NCBI GenBank assembly: GCA_963772225.1
Contig: CAVYWD010000004.1
Location: 62,001-126,000, forward strand
Direction: 5' to 3'
Length of the DNA stretch: 64,000 bases
Origin: CAVYWD01 sp963772225
GTDB taxonomy: Bacteria; Myxococcota; Myxococcia; Myxococcales; UBA5297
Positions 1-8,163 of this stretch are shown here, one piece after another. Position 1 is the stretch's first letter. The number at the start of each line of letters is the position of its first letter. The notes beneath the pieces were generated by a model. The model worked only from the letters and a program-made list of their open reading frames with translations. It was not told where the DNA came from and ran no database searches. The position numbers and the translations under genes were made by a program.

Positions 1-303
1 GGCCCCATTTGCGAATTCCTCAACAAAGCTCGGCGCGGAAAGAGTGTGCTCGCCGCCATCGCCCGTCTGGACGAGCGCCGCTGGGCATGGGCGGCCCCGC
101 GCGCCACATCCAGGTGCCATTGAACGGGCGGGCCGATACTTGTCTACAGACCCGAGCTGGCATTGATCGATAACTCGGAGGCAGAGAATAGGGGGAGGTC
201 CTCGACACCGGAAGCGCGGCGTGTTTTCTTCCCCGGCCGCACGCTCAATGGGGAGCGGGCGATCCGTCGTAGCTCAATACAAAACAAAGGGGAGATGAAT
301 TCA
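1..303. other. Window edge without a recognised gene
   Basis: No reading frame here can be supported. Frame 1 on the plus strand is open from the window edge to a stop near 129 and could be the last ~42 residues of a gene lying outside, but it shows no family signature. The rest is the upstream region of the small secreted protein that starts at 304, with an A/G-rich ribosome site just before it. Confidence 0.3.
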
Positions 304-486
304 ATGAAGAAGATCCTCAGCGCCTTCGTCGCCTTCGCCTTCCTCGCCGTCGCTGCGCCGGCGCTCGCCGTCGACAAGGCCGACGAGGCCCCCGGTGCCA
401 AGGCTGAAAAGAAGACCGAGAAGAAGGCCGACAAGGAAGAGAAGAAAGCCGACGACAAGAAGGCGGACGACAAGACCGCGAAGTAA
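304..486 (+). CDS. Small exported Lys/Asp/Glu-rich protein
   Basis: The product has 60 residues. Residues 1-22 form a clear signal peptide (MKKILSAFVAFAFLAVA, then an ALA cleavage site), and the mature part is almost only Lys, Asp, Glu and Ala (repeats like KKADDKKADDK). The frame is open further upstream, but ATG 304 was chosen because a GGGGAG ribosome site lies 9 bases ahead and the signal peptide begins exactly there; ATG 295 touches that site and is less likely. Highly charged small exported proteins of this kind are common in proteobacteria and have no assigned function. The mature chain is probably disordered and periplasmic or outer-surface. It stands alone, convergent with the hybrid kinase downstream. 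No function is claimed. Confidence 0.65.
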   Translation: MKKILSAFVAFAFLAVAAPALAVDKADEAPGAKAEKKTEKKADKEEKKADDKKADDKTAK

Positions 487-577
487 TGCCTCGCGGGGCC
501 GGCTGCGCTCGGCGCATCCGGCCCCGACCTTCGTCGAGCGGACGCGCGTTCGGCGTCTCGCCCGGCGAGGGCCCTTC

Positions 578-2866
578 TCAAGGGGCCTCGGGCCCCAGGA
601 GCGCCTCGATTTGCTCGAGCCGCGGCGGCTTCGCCATGTGCTGGTCGAAGCCGGCGCTCTTCGCGCTCTCGACGTCCTCCGGCAGCGCGTAGCCGCTCAG
701 GGCCACCAGGTAGCTGCCCTTCAGCCCCTGGTCGGCCCGCAGCACGTGCGCCACCTCGTAGCCGTCCATTCCGGGCAGCCCGATGTCGCAGAAGACGATT
801 TGCGGCTTCAGCGCGCGCGCCCGCGCGATGCCGCTGGGCCCGTCGTAGGCGACCTCGACCTCGTGCCCTTCCATGGCGAGCAGGTCGCGCAGGCTGTCCG
901 CGGCGTCGACGTTGTCCTCGATGAGGAGGACGCGGCGCCGGCCGTGCTCGGCGGGCGGCTCGGGCGGCTCGGACAAAGGCTCGGGGGCGTCCAGCGGCAG
1001 CCGCACCACGAGCTCGGACCCCTTGCCCAGCCCCTCGCTGAACGCGCTCACGTCTCCGCCCTGGAGCTCGGCGAGCCCCTTGACGAGCGCCAAGCCGAGC
1101 CCGAGGCCGCCCTTGGCGCGGTCGAGGCTCATGTTGGGCTGGGCGAACGGCTGAAACAGGCGGGCGAGGACCGGCGCCGGCATCCCGATGCCGCTGTCGG
1201 CGACGCGAAGGACCGCCTGGCCTCCCTCCTCCGCGACGGTGACCCGAACCTCGCCCTCCGCGGGCGTGAACTTGGCCGAGTTCTGGAGGAGGTTGCCGAC
1301 GATCTGCGCGACGCGCGTCGGATCGGCCCGGACGAACACCCGGTGCTCGGGCGGCGCCATCTCGAGGCGGATCCGCTTGGCCTCGAAGAGCGAGCGGTGG
1401 TCTTCCAGAGTGGTGCGCACCGCCTCGCCCAGGTCGAGGCGCTCGGGCTTGAGCTCGATGCGGTTGCGCGAGATGCGCGTCAAGTCGAGCAGGTCGTCGA
1501 CGAGGCGGCTCAAGTGCTCCACCTGGCGGCCGACGACCTCGAGGGCGCGCTCCGCGGCGCTGGCCCCCGCGGGCAGACGGCTCAGCAGGGCCAGGCTGTT
1601 CTTGATGGGCGCGAGCGGGTTGCGCAGCTCGTGCGAGAGCACCGCCAAGAACTCGCTCTTGCGCTCGTCGGCCTCGCGCAGCGCCTCCTCGGCGCGCCTG
1701 CGCGCGGTGATGTCGCGCGCCGTGCCCGCCACCCGGGCGGGCCTGCCCGAGTCGTCGGGGTACGCTCGTCCGGTGCAGGAGATCGATCGGGCGCTGCCGG
1801 CCAGGGCGGGGCGCAGCTCCTCGTCGAAGAGCGCCCGCTGCTCCAGCGCCGCGCGCAGGGCGCTCCGAATCCGCTCGCGGTCCTCTGGGTGCACGGCGAA
1901 GAACAGGGACTCGAGAGACTCCGGTGCCGAGCCTGGCGAAAAACCGAGCAGGGTTCGGGTCCGGTCCGACAAGGCGACCTGCGACCGCGCGACGTCGAGC
2001 TCCCAGGTCCCCATCTGCGCGGCGTCGAGCGCCAGCCGCAGCTTCTCGTCGCTCGCGCGCAGCGCCATCTCCGCCCGCTTGCGCCCGGTGATCTCCAGGG
2101 CAATCCCCGCCATCTCCCGCGCGTTCCCGCTCTCATCGGCCAGGGCCCGGCCCAGGCACTCCACCCAGCGCTCGGAGCCGTCCCCGGCTCTCACGCGCAT
2201 CTCCTCGTCATAGGCGCCGACCTCGCGCAGGGACTGGGCCACCGCGCGCTCGATGCGCGGGCGGTCCTCGGGGTGGAGCGCCTCCAGAAAGGCGCCGAGG
2301 GTCACCACCGCGCCGGGAAGGTTGAAGAGCGCCCGGCCGCGCTCCGACCAGGTGACGGTCCCGCTGGACGGCAACACGCTCCAGGCGGCGGCGCCGGCGG
2401 CCTCGACGTGTGCGGCGCGCTCGCCTTCGAGACCCTGGGCAAAGGAGCTCGGCGGCTCGCGGAAGAACACGAGCCAGAAGGCGGGCGCCTCGGCCGAGCC
2501 CGGGAGCGAGAGGGCGCGGACGAGCGCGCGCTCGTGGGCGTCGCCACGGCGCAGTGCGGTCGGGAGGGCGACGAGCCGCTCCTCCCCGCGCGCGAAGCCG
2601 GCCGCCGGCGCAGGGCCGCGCACGCCGGCGAGGTCCGCGAGCTCGGCCTGCCGCCGCGCGGCGTCCTCGGCGCTCGCCAGGCCGAACCGTTGAACTGCGG
2701 CAGGGCTCGCCGCCACGAGCTTCGCGTCGGCGTCGAAAGCGAGCGCGGGCTCGCCCATGGCCCGGACGACAGCCTCCAATGCGGGCCGAGAAAGAACCTC
2801 CGAGCTGCGGCCGCCGGAAAAGACCGTCGCGCCACCGCCCTGTTCCCTCGGAGCGTCCTCGCGCAT
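578..2866 (-). CDS. Hybrid sensor histidine kinase (three PAS, HisKA, HATPase, receiver)
   Basis: The 762-residue soluble kinase has no membrane segment. Domains in order: PAS-like regions at about 28-130, 156-265 and 272-388, HisKA at 401-466 with phospho-acceptor His412 in SHELRNP, HATPase_c at 508-626 with N box (NLLQNSAKF), G1 (DSGIGM) and G2 (GGLGLGLALVKG), and a C-terminal receiver at 644-758 with acceptor Asp694 in FCDIGLPGMDG. It should autophosphorylate in response to a cytoplasmic cue and pass the phosphate to its own receiver. The frame stays open to ATG 3022, only 3 bases from the divergent esterase, but those extra 52 residues are low-complexity and basic; ATG 2866 has a GAGGG ribosome site and is preferred. 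No output domain or adjacent regulator is present, so the downstream partner must be encoded elsewhere. It resembles the kinase at 23589-25892. Confidence 0.88.
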   Translation of the reverse strand: MREDAPREQGGGATVFSGGRSSEVLSRPALEAVVRAMGEPALAFDADAKLVAASPAAVQRFGLASAEDAARRQAELADLAGVRGPAPAAGFARGEERLVALPTALRRGDAHERALVRALSLPGSAEAPAFWLVFFREPPSSFAQGLEGERAAHVEAAGAAAWSVLPSSGTVTWSERGRALFNLPGAVVTLGAFLEALHPEDRPRIERAVAQSLREVGAYDEEMRVRAGDGSERWVECLGRALADESGNAREMAGIALEITGRKRAEMALRASDEKLRLALDAAQMGTWELDVARSQVALSDRTRTLLGFSPGSAPESLESLFFAVHPEDRERIRSALRAALEQRALFDEELRPALAGSARSISCTGRAYPDDSGRPARVAGTARDITARRRAEEALREADERKSEFLAVLSHELRNPLAPIKNSLALLSRLPAGASAAERALEVVGRQVEHLSRLVDDLLDLTRISRNRIELKPERLDLGEAVRTTLEDHRSLFEAKRIRLEMAPPEHRVFVRADPTRVAQIVGNLLQNSAKFTPAEGEVRVTVAEEGGQAVLRVADSGIGMPAPVLARLFQPFAQPNMSLDRAKGGLGLGLALVKGLAELQGGDVSAFSEGLGKGSELVVRLPLDAPEPLSEPPEPPAEHGRRRVLLIEDNVDAADSLRDLLAMEGHEVEVAYDGPSGIARARALKPQIVFCDIGLPGMDGYEVAHVLRADQGLKGSYLVALSGYALPEDVESAKSAGFDQHMAKPPRLEQIEALLGPEAP

Positions 2867-3025
2867 CTCGAAGTCACCCTCGCGGCGGCGGTTTCCGCGG
2901 CACCTGCTTCGCCCTTTCCCCAATGTGAAGATAGGCAACTCCTGCCGTGCGGGCTTCGTCTCCTCGCCCCGAGCGGCCGGCTCGCCCCTCGGATTGGCGC
3001 CCGAGGGAGCCGCCTCCGGCATAGA

Positions 3026-3841
3026 ATGTCAGCCGTGCCCGCCACCGCCTCCACCGCCGACGACCCGCGCATGCAGCCGTTCGCCCGCGGGGAGGGCGAC
3101 CTCACCGCCATCCTGGTTCACGGGTTCACCGGTTCGCCGTTGGAGATGAGCTGGTTGGGGACCGAGCTCGCGCGGCGCGGCTTCCGCGCGGTGGGCGTCC
3201 GGCTCCCCGGGCACGGGCTCGACCCCTTCGACCTGGAGCGGGCGGACGCGTTCGACTGGATCAACGAGGCGCGCGCCGCCTTGCTCGCCGCCCCGGCGGA
3301 CTCGCCGGCGTTCCTGGTCGGGCTCTCGATGGGCGCCCTCATCGCCGCCATCCTCGCGGCCGACCACCCGACGCGGGTGAAAGGCGTCGCCCTGCTCGCG
3401 CCTCCGCTGCACCTTCGCCTGGGCGCCCGAGCTCTGCTGGCGGCGGCCGCGCTTCCGGCCGTGCGCAGGAAGTTCCGCTTCGTGGCCAAGAGGGCGAACG
3501 ACCTGCGCGATCCCGACATGCAGGCGCAGTTCGTGGGCGTCGACCGGGTCCCCGCGGCAGCCGCCGTCCAGTTCGAGCGGGTGCGCGCGCTGGGGCGGCT
3601 CGCCTTGCCCCGGGTCGCCGCGCCGGCGCTCATCGTCGGGTCGAGCCAGGACCGGACCGTCGCGCCGTCGTCGGTGGCCGAGTGCGCGCGGCTCATCGGG
3701 TCTCGACCCGCGCGGGTGGTGTCGCTGACGCAGTCGAGCCACCTGCTGACGCTCGACGTCGAGCGGGCCAGGGTCGCCGAGGAGATCGACCGCTTCTTCC
3801 GCGGGCTCCTCACGCGCGCCGGGGCAGGGATGGGGCGGTAG
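3026..3841 (+). CDS. Alpha/beta hydrolase, Est30-like carboxylesterase
   Basis: The 271-residue enzyme has an alpha/beta hydrolase fold. The oxyanion-hole motif HGFTGSP is near residue 32, the nucleophile Ser sits in GLSMG near residue 102, the acid Asp in GSSQDRTV, and the catalytic His in SSHLLTLD near the C-terminus. HGFTG together with GLSMG and a short cap is typical of the small carboxylesterases related to Geobacillus Est30 and of monoacylglycerol lipases, so hydrolysis of short- to medium-chain acyl esters in the cytoplasm is likely. A second in-frame ATG at 3071 (MQPFARGEGD) is an alternative start, because conservation begins just after it. The gene is divergent from the kinase on its left and precedes glycerol kinase by 66 bases, which fits glyceride breakdown but does not prove it. 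Confidence 0.8.
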   Translation: MSAVPATASTADDPRMQPFARGEGDLTAILVHGFTGSPLEMSWLGTELARRGFRAVGVRLPGHGLDPFDLERADAFDWINEARAALLAAPADSPAFLVGLSMGALIAAILAADHPTRVKGVALLAPPLHLRLGARALLAAAALPAVRRKFRFVAKRANDLRDPDMQAQFVGVDRVPAAAAVQFERVRALGRLALPRVAAPALIVGSSQDRTVAPSSVAECARLIGSRPARVVSLTQSSHLLTLDVERARVAEEIDRFFRGLLTRAGAGMGR

Positions 3842-3907
3842 ACCCGCCGTTAAACCGTCGTGCACCCTCCGTGAAATCGTGTGAGGGAAAGGGAGAGGGA
3901 GAGCGCC

Positions 3908-5386
3908 ATGGCCAAGCACGTCCTCGCGATCGACCAGGGGACCACCGGCACGACCTGCCTGGTGGTGGACAAGAACCTCTCGGTCAAGGCGCGGGTGAAT
4001 CAGGAGTTCCGGCAGATCTTCCCGAAGCCGGGCTGGGTCGAGCACGATTTGGGCGACATCTGGGCCACCGTGGAGACGTCGGTGCCCAAGGCGCTGCGGC
4101 AGGCGGGCATCCGGGCAACGGAGATCGAAGCCATCGGCATCACCAACCAGCGCGAGACGGTGGGCCTGTGGGACCGGCGCACCGGCCGCCCCGTTCACCA
4201 CGCCATCGTCTGGCAATGCCGGCGCACGGCGGACGTCTGCAAGGCCCTGCGCGACGAGGGGCGCGAGGCGCTCGTCCGGGAGAAGACGGGGCTCGTCATT
4301 GACCCGTACTTCTCGGCCGCGAAGATCGCCTGGGTCCTCGACCACGTGAAGGGCGCGCGCGCCCGCGCCGAGAGCGGCGAGCTGGCGTTCGGCACCATCG
4401 ACACCTTCCTCACCTACCGGCTCACCGGCGGCGCGGCGCACGTCACCGACGTCTCGAACGCGAGCCGCACCTCGCTCCTCAACATTCGCACGCTCGAGTG
4501 GGACCCGGAGCTGCTGGCGCTCTTCAACGTGCCCGCGGCCGTGCTCCCCGCGGTGAAGAGCTCGTCCGAGGTCTACGGCAAGACCCGCGGGCTCAAGGCG
4601 CTGCCCGACGGCATCCCGGTCTCGGGCATGGCCGGCGACCAGCAGGCCGCGCTGTTCGGCCAGGCCTGCTTCGAGGCGGGGGACGCCAAGTGCACCTACG
4701 GCACCGGCTCGTTCCTGCTCATGAACACCGGGAAGCAGCCGGTGTTCTCCGAGCGGGGCTTGCTCACCACCGTGGGCTGGCGCGTGGGCGAGGAGGTGGT
4801 TTATGCCCTCGAGGGGAGCGCGTTCATCGCCGGGGCCGCGGTGCAGTGGCTGCGCGACGGGCTGGGGCTCATCAAGAAGTCGGCGGACGTGGAGGCGCTG
4901 GCGAAGACGGTGAAGGACTCCGGCGACGTGGTGTTCGTGCCGGCCCTGGCGGGCCTGGGCGCGCCGCACTGGCGCGCGGACGCGCGGGGGCTCATCGCGG
5001 GGCTCACGCGCGACAGCACCGCGGGGCACGTCGCGCGGGCCGCGCTGGAGGGCATCGCGTTCCAGGTGGCGGACCTCGCGCAGGCGATGCGCGCCGATTC
5101 GATGCGGGCGATCCCCGTCTTCAAGGTCGACGGCGGAGCGAGCGCCAACGACCTGCTCATGCAGTTCCAGGCGGACCTCCTGAACGTCGAGGTCGTGCGG
5201 CCGCGGATGATCGAGACGACGGCGTTCGGCGCCGCCTTCCTCGCCGGGCTCGCCGCAGGCGTGTGGTCGGGGAAGGACGAGATTCGAAAGGTCTGGAAGG
5301 TGGGACACAAGTTCGCGCCGAAGATGAAGCCCGAGGTGCGCGAGCGGCACGTCGCGAAGTGGAATCGGGCGGTGAAGATCGCCTGA
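3908..5386 (+). CDS. glpK: Glycerol kinase
   Basis: The 492-residue enzyme phosphorylates glycerol to sn-glycerol 3-phosphate with ATP in the cytoplasm. It matches the FGGY kinase family over its full length (E. coli GlpK has about 500 residues): N-terminal phosphate-binding loop AIDQGTTGTTC, the substrate motif ITNQRETVGLWDRRTG with the Arg-Glu pair, the catalytic Asp in SGMAGDQQAALFGQ, the GTGSFLL adenosine motif, and the FGGY-type C-terminal signature around DGGASANDLLMQFQADLL. Start ATG 3908 follows a purine-rich GGGAGAGGGAGAG stretch; an upstream in-frame ATG at 3881 would lie inside that stretch and is rejected. No glycerol facilitator or glycerol-3-phosphate dehydrogenase lies beside it, so the rest of the pathway is elsewhere. 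Function is secure. Confidence 0.96.
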   Translation: MAKHVLAIDQGTTGTTCLVVDKNLSVKARVNQEFRQIFPKPGWVEHDLGDIWATVETSVPKALRQAGIRATEIEAIGITNQRETVGLWDRRTGRPVHHAIVWQCRRTADVCKALRDEGREALVREKTGLVIDPYFSAAKIAWVLDHVKGARARAESGELAFGTIDTFLTYRLTGGAAHVTDVSNASRTSLLNIRTLEWDPELLALFNVPAAVLPAVKSSSEVYGKTRGLKALPDGIPVSGMAGDQQAALFGQACFEAGDAKCTYGTGSFLLMNTGKQPVFSERGLLTTVGWRVGEEVVYALEGSAFIAGAAVQWLRDGLGLIKKSADVEALAKTVKDSGDVVFVPALAGLGAPHWRADARGLIAGLTRDSTAGHVARAALEGIAFQVADLAQAMRADSMRAIPVFKVDGGASANDLLMQFQADLLNVEVVRPRMIETTAFGAAFLAGLAAGVWSGKDEIRKVWKVGHKFAPKMKPEVRERHVAKWNRAVKIA

Positions 5387-5424
5387 CCATCGCCGAGCGC
5401 GCGGCTTGCGCCGAGGGGGCTGCG

Positions 5425-5613
5425 GTGAATGGCAAGTCAGAGGTCTTCTTGCGAGCGGTCATGCTGCTCTACGAGTTGCGCGGCAAAGTCCTCCGCCTGG
5501 CGTTGCCGGGCGACGATGGGCTCGTGCGGCTGCAGGCGCTCGGGGTGAAGCTGGGCGCCGCGCCCGGCCCCAAGCTCACTCTGGCTTGGCCCGGCGGCAG
5601 CGCCTCCCTCTGA
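5425..5613 (+). CDS. Possible small protein of unknown function
   Basis: A 62-residue frame between glycerol kinase and the DUF815 gene starts at GTG 5425, five bases after a GAGGGGG ribosome-like stretch. The product begins with NGKSEVFLRAVMLLYELRG, a plausible amphipathic helix, followed by a short segment with no known motif. It resembles no family I recognise. High GC content makes chance open frames common, so this is only a candidate. Support comes from its spacing (38 bases after glpK, 31 before the next gene) and from the reasonable residue mix. Confidence 0.3.
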   Translation: MNGKSEVFLRAVMLLYELRGKVLRLALPGDDGLVRLQALGVKLGAAPGPKLTLAWPGGSASL

Positions 5614-5644
5614 CGAGGGCCGCACCGCGTGGTAGCGTCGCGGC

Positions 5645-6544
5645 GTGCCCATCGACCGCGACCTTCAGGAGCAGCTCCGCCGCGTCCTGACTTCCTTGGA
5701 GCAGCTGCTCCCCAAGCCCGTCGACAAGATCGACTGGGCGACCTGCCACGCCGCGAACTGGCGGCGCCAGACCTTCGCGGGGAAGCTGGACCCGGTCGCG
5801 AGCGTCGACGGCATCGAGCTCGGCGACCTCTTGGGCATCGACGAGCAGAAGCGCGTCGTCGAGGCGAACACCCGGCAGCTCCTCGCGGGCTACCCGGCGA
5901 ACAACGTGCTGTTGTGGGGGACGCGCGGCACCGGCAAGTCCTCGCTCGTCCGCGCGCTCCTCAAGGCCTACGCGCCCCAGGGGCTTCGCGTCATCCAGGT
6001 CGACCGCGACGACCTCGTCAGTCTGCCGGCCATCGTCGACGAGATTCGCGGCGAGCCGTATCGGTTCATCCTCTTCGCCGACGACGTCTCGTTCGAGCTC
6101 GGCGAGTCGAGCTACAAGATGCTCAAGAGCGCGCTCGACGGCTCTGTTTACGCGCCGCCCGAGAATGCGCTCATCTATGTGACCTCCAATCGGCGGCACA
6201 TGCTGCCCGAATACGAGACCGACAACCTGGGCGCGCTCGTCGTCCGCAACGAGATCCACCACGGCGAGGCGGTGGAGGAGAAGATCTCGCTCTCGGGCCG
6301 CTTTGGAATCTGGGTCGGATTTCACGCCTTTTCGCAGGAGCAATACTTGGTCGTCGCGCGCCAGTGGGTCGCCAAGCTCTGCGAGAAGAACGGCGCGAAG
6401 CTCGACTGGACCCGGCAGGCCGAAGAGGCCGCGGTGGCGTGGGCCAATCAAAAAGGCGACCGGAGCGGCCGCATCGCGTATCAATTCGCGGCCCAATGGG
6501 TCGGCGAGAATCTGCTGCGCGCGCGGGAGAAGGCAGACCGGTGA
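5645..6544 (+). CDS. DUF815-family P-loop ATPase
   Basis: The 299-residue cytoplasmic protein belongs to the DUF815 family of AAA-like ATPases. Visible landmarks are an N-terminal helical region (MPIDRDLQEQLRRVL), the family motif DLLGIDEQK near residue 60, the Walker A loop WGTRGTGKSS near residue 97, a Walker B-like strand FILFADDVSFE near residue 140, and sensor-type residues in YVTSNRRHMLPEY. It has the full family length. Members are widespread in proteobacteria, bind ATP and have no agreed cellular role. Start GTG 5645 is the first start of the open frame and lies just before conserved sequence. No neighbour suggests a pathway. Confidence 0.88.
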   Translation: MPIDRDLQEQLRRVLTSLEQLLPKPVDKIDWATCHAANWRRQTFAGKLDPVASVDGIELGDLLGIDEQKRVVEANTRQLLAGYPANNVLLWGTRGTGKSSLVRALLKAYAPQGLRVIQVDRDDLVSLPAIVDEIRGEPYRFILFADDVSFELGESSYKMLKSALDGSVYAPPENALIYVTSNRRHMLPEYETDNLGALVVRNEIHHGEAVEEKISLSGRFGIWVGFHAFSQEQYLVVARQWVAKLCEKNGAKLDWTRQAEEAAVAWANQKGDRSGRIAYQFAAQWVGENLLRAREKADR

Positions 6545-6609
6545 CTTGGCGGTGGGGGATGCCGGGCCCGGGCGCGGCCTGGCGGGGATTGCTTCGCTCG
6601 GCGCGGCCC

Positions 6610-6780
6610 ATGCCGGTTCGCGGTCGCGACGGGAGTCTGTACATCGCGGAGACGAATGGACATCGAATTCGGCGCGTCGGGCCGGACGGCGTCATCTCCA
6701 GGGTTGCGGGCACGGGCGTGCAAGGCGACGGCGGTCCTCCCAAGGTGGCACAGCTCGATTATCCCTTCGAGGGACTCCGG
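6610..6780 (+). pseudogene. Fragment of an NHL-repeat protein
   Basis: About 56 codons read as one complete NHL repeat, with the signatures DGSLYIAETNGHRIRRV and then ISRVAGTGVQGDGG. These are typical of the tandem NHL beta-propeller repeats found in large secreted or Rhs-type proteins of myxobacteria. The reading frame has no start of its own and no further repeats follow, so this is a remnant of a much longer gene. It lies beside another decayed gene (6821-7159) and a dispersed repeat, so the stretch from 6545 to 7628 appears to be a patch of debris. Confidence 0.6.
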
Positions 6781-6820
6781 CAGCGCCCGCGGGCGGCAGC
6801 GGTACGGATTCACAGTAACC

Positions 6821-7159
6821 TCAGCTCGACCGCCTCGGTGCGGGGTGAGCCAGGAGCGGAGGTGTGATGGCGTGCGTCCTCCGCCCAAGGACCCGGTAGA
6901 CGAGCAGCTTCACCTGGTCGTTCACGACCAGCCAGGCGAGGGCATAACGGACCAGCGCCGACAGGACGGCGGCGGCTTCGATCATCCAGGGAATCGGGCC
7001 CCTAAAATACGACAGGAACTTGAGCAGCGGATGTTCCCGCCGTTCGGGGATCTCGTTGGGGCCATACTGCACGAGCCGCCGTTGGGCTTCGGCCTCCTCG
7101 AGTTCCTGAGCGCCCCCAACTGGCTCGTTGACCGGCGTGCGGTCGTCGCTCATGGCCAA
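6821..7159 (-). pseudogene. P-type cation/proton ATPase reduced to its two ends
   Basis: The 112-codon frame starts like a plasma-membrane type P-type ATPase: cation-ATPase N-terminal motif EEAQRRLVQYGPNEIPE followed by the first membrane helix region GPIPWMIEAAAVLSALV. Directly after this it continues with YALAWLVVNDQVKLL, which in intact members lies at the extreme C-terminus, in the last membrane helix. Everything between (transport helices, actuator, the DKTGT phosphorylation site, nucleotide domain) is missing. The junction lies near 6935-6945. Intact proteins of this family have roughly 800 residues, so this is a non-functional internal-deletion remnant despite its open frame. Confidence 0.75.
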
Positions 7160-7163
7160 GCCC

Positions 7164-7300
7164 TAACCCGGCCGAGCCGGAACCAACGAGGGTTGCCTTA
7201 GACTCCAGGCTCCGGCCTCCAGGCTCCAGACCGCTCCAGACCCCAGGGACTGCAGCTCCTGGGGCCCGGAGTCTGAAACCTGAAGTCTTTGCCATCCTGC
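7164..7300. repeat. Dispersed hairpin repeat, copy A
   Basis: The 31-base core at 7164-7194 contains the stem CCGGC-CGA-GCCGG framed by AACCC...GGGTT, so it can fold into a two-level hairpin. It is followed by about 100 bases of short inverted CTCCAGGCTCC-like units and ends with a GAAGTCTTTGCCA-type segment. The same core and the same tail occur at 16253-16372, and 23 bases of the core occur inverted at 22398-22420. The structure resembles a non-autonomous REP/MITE-like element. It abuts the decayed ATPase. Confidence 0.7.
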
Positions 7301-7628
7301 GCAAGAATTCCTCGCTAAGGGACTACTTGTGGAACCTCCAACGGGGATGCAGCTGTCCTGGTCTCCGCCCTCATGTTCACCGGGCCATGGCGCGCTCGGG
7401 TCAGCCCACCAACCTTGAGCAGGAGTGCCTTCTCCTGCCTGAAGCCAGGCATCCACGACGTCTCCGGGCGAGGATTTCCCCCAAGGTGTGCATCGGGCTC
7501 GCCCGGGCACCAAGGAGTGCATGAGCCTCGTCAGGCAAGCCGGCCGGACCTGGGAGCCCCACGCGAAAAAGCCGCTCATTCGACCTCGGCGCTGCTCCAA
7601 GCCAAGTCCGCGTGAGGCGAGGCGGGCC
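7301..7628. other. Intergenic stretch with no recognised gene
   Basis: Frames of 60-150 codons are open on both strands but carry no motif and have residue mixes typical of GC-rich non-coding DNA. It separates the gene debris and repeat on the left from the PilZ gene on the right. Base composition appears slightly less GC-rich than the flanking genes. Confidence 0.4.
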
Positions 7629-8015
7629 TCACCTGCCGCCGGCGAGCTTCTTCTCCACGATGCCCTGAATGACCGCCATCGACTCCTCGTCGAAATCGAC
7701 GAACTCGATGCCCATGCCCGCTTCGCTGCCGGGGACCCCCGGCGGATTCACGCGCGCGACCTTCCCCAGCCCTTCGATGATGCGCGAGCCGTCGCGCAGC
7801 GCGAACTGGAGGTAGACGAACGAGCCCTCCGCGCGCGGCGTTCGGGTGCGGATGAAGATGCCACTCTTCGAGAGGTCGACGGAGTATTCGGCCAGGAACT
7901 CCTCGAAGGTGTCGAACCGGTACTGAATCAGGAGCTGCACCCTGGCGCGCGGGTGGCGGCGCCGGTTCTCGCCGGCGGGGGGCTTCTTCGGGGGCTGGTC
8001 GCTCGGGTCGGTCAT
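7629..8015 (-). CDS. PilZ-domain protein
   Basis: The 128-residue cytoplasmic protein is a single PilZ domain. The N-terminal arginine cluster ENRRRHPRARVQL and the later DLSKSGIFIRT motif (residues about 53-63) are the two parts of a PilZ c-di-GMP site. The layout matches the PilZ-like paralogue family expanded in Myxococcus (TIGR02266 type), whose members end in a GMGIEFVDF-like strand and a short helix, as here. Some of these have lost c-di-GMP binding; the RxxxR and D-x-S-x-x-G elements are present here, so binding is possible. Start ATG 8015 was preferred to the upstream in-frame ATG 8171 because the added residues are non-conserved and Pro/Arg-rich. Confidence 0.85.
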   Translation of the reverse strand: MTDPSDQPPKKPPAGENRRRHPRARVQLLIQYRFDTFEEFLAEYSVDLSKSGIFIRTRTPRAEGSFVYLQFALRDGSRIIEGLGKVARVNPPGVPGSEAGMGIEFVDFDEESMAVIQGIVEKKLAGGR

Positions 8016-8163
8016 CCTGGCCAAGCATTCTAACCTAGCCGCGGCTTTCGAGCTGAAGGGCAGGGCTTTTGCCCCCGGCGGAGCGGAGGAACGCGTCCAT
8101 CGCCCCGGCGGTCTTGGTCGGCGAGGGCGCGAAGGGGCTCGTTGCGCGCCGGCGACCCAGCCC

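Noticed and set aside
395..3025. Long plus-strand open frame running from 395 into the esterase
   Set aside because: It lies antisense to the hybrid kinase and its translation is Arg/Ala/Gln-rich noise; only the part from ATG 3026 is protein-like.
3029..5350. 773-codon minus-strand frame opposite the esterase and glycerol kinase
   Set aside because: Shadow of two certain genes; His/Arg/Asp-rich with no domain.
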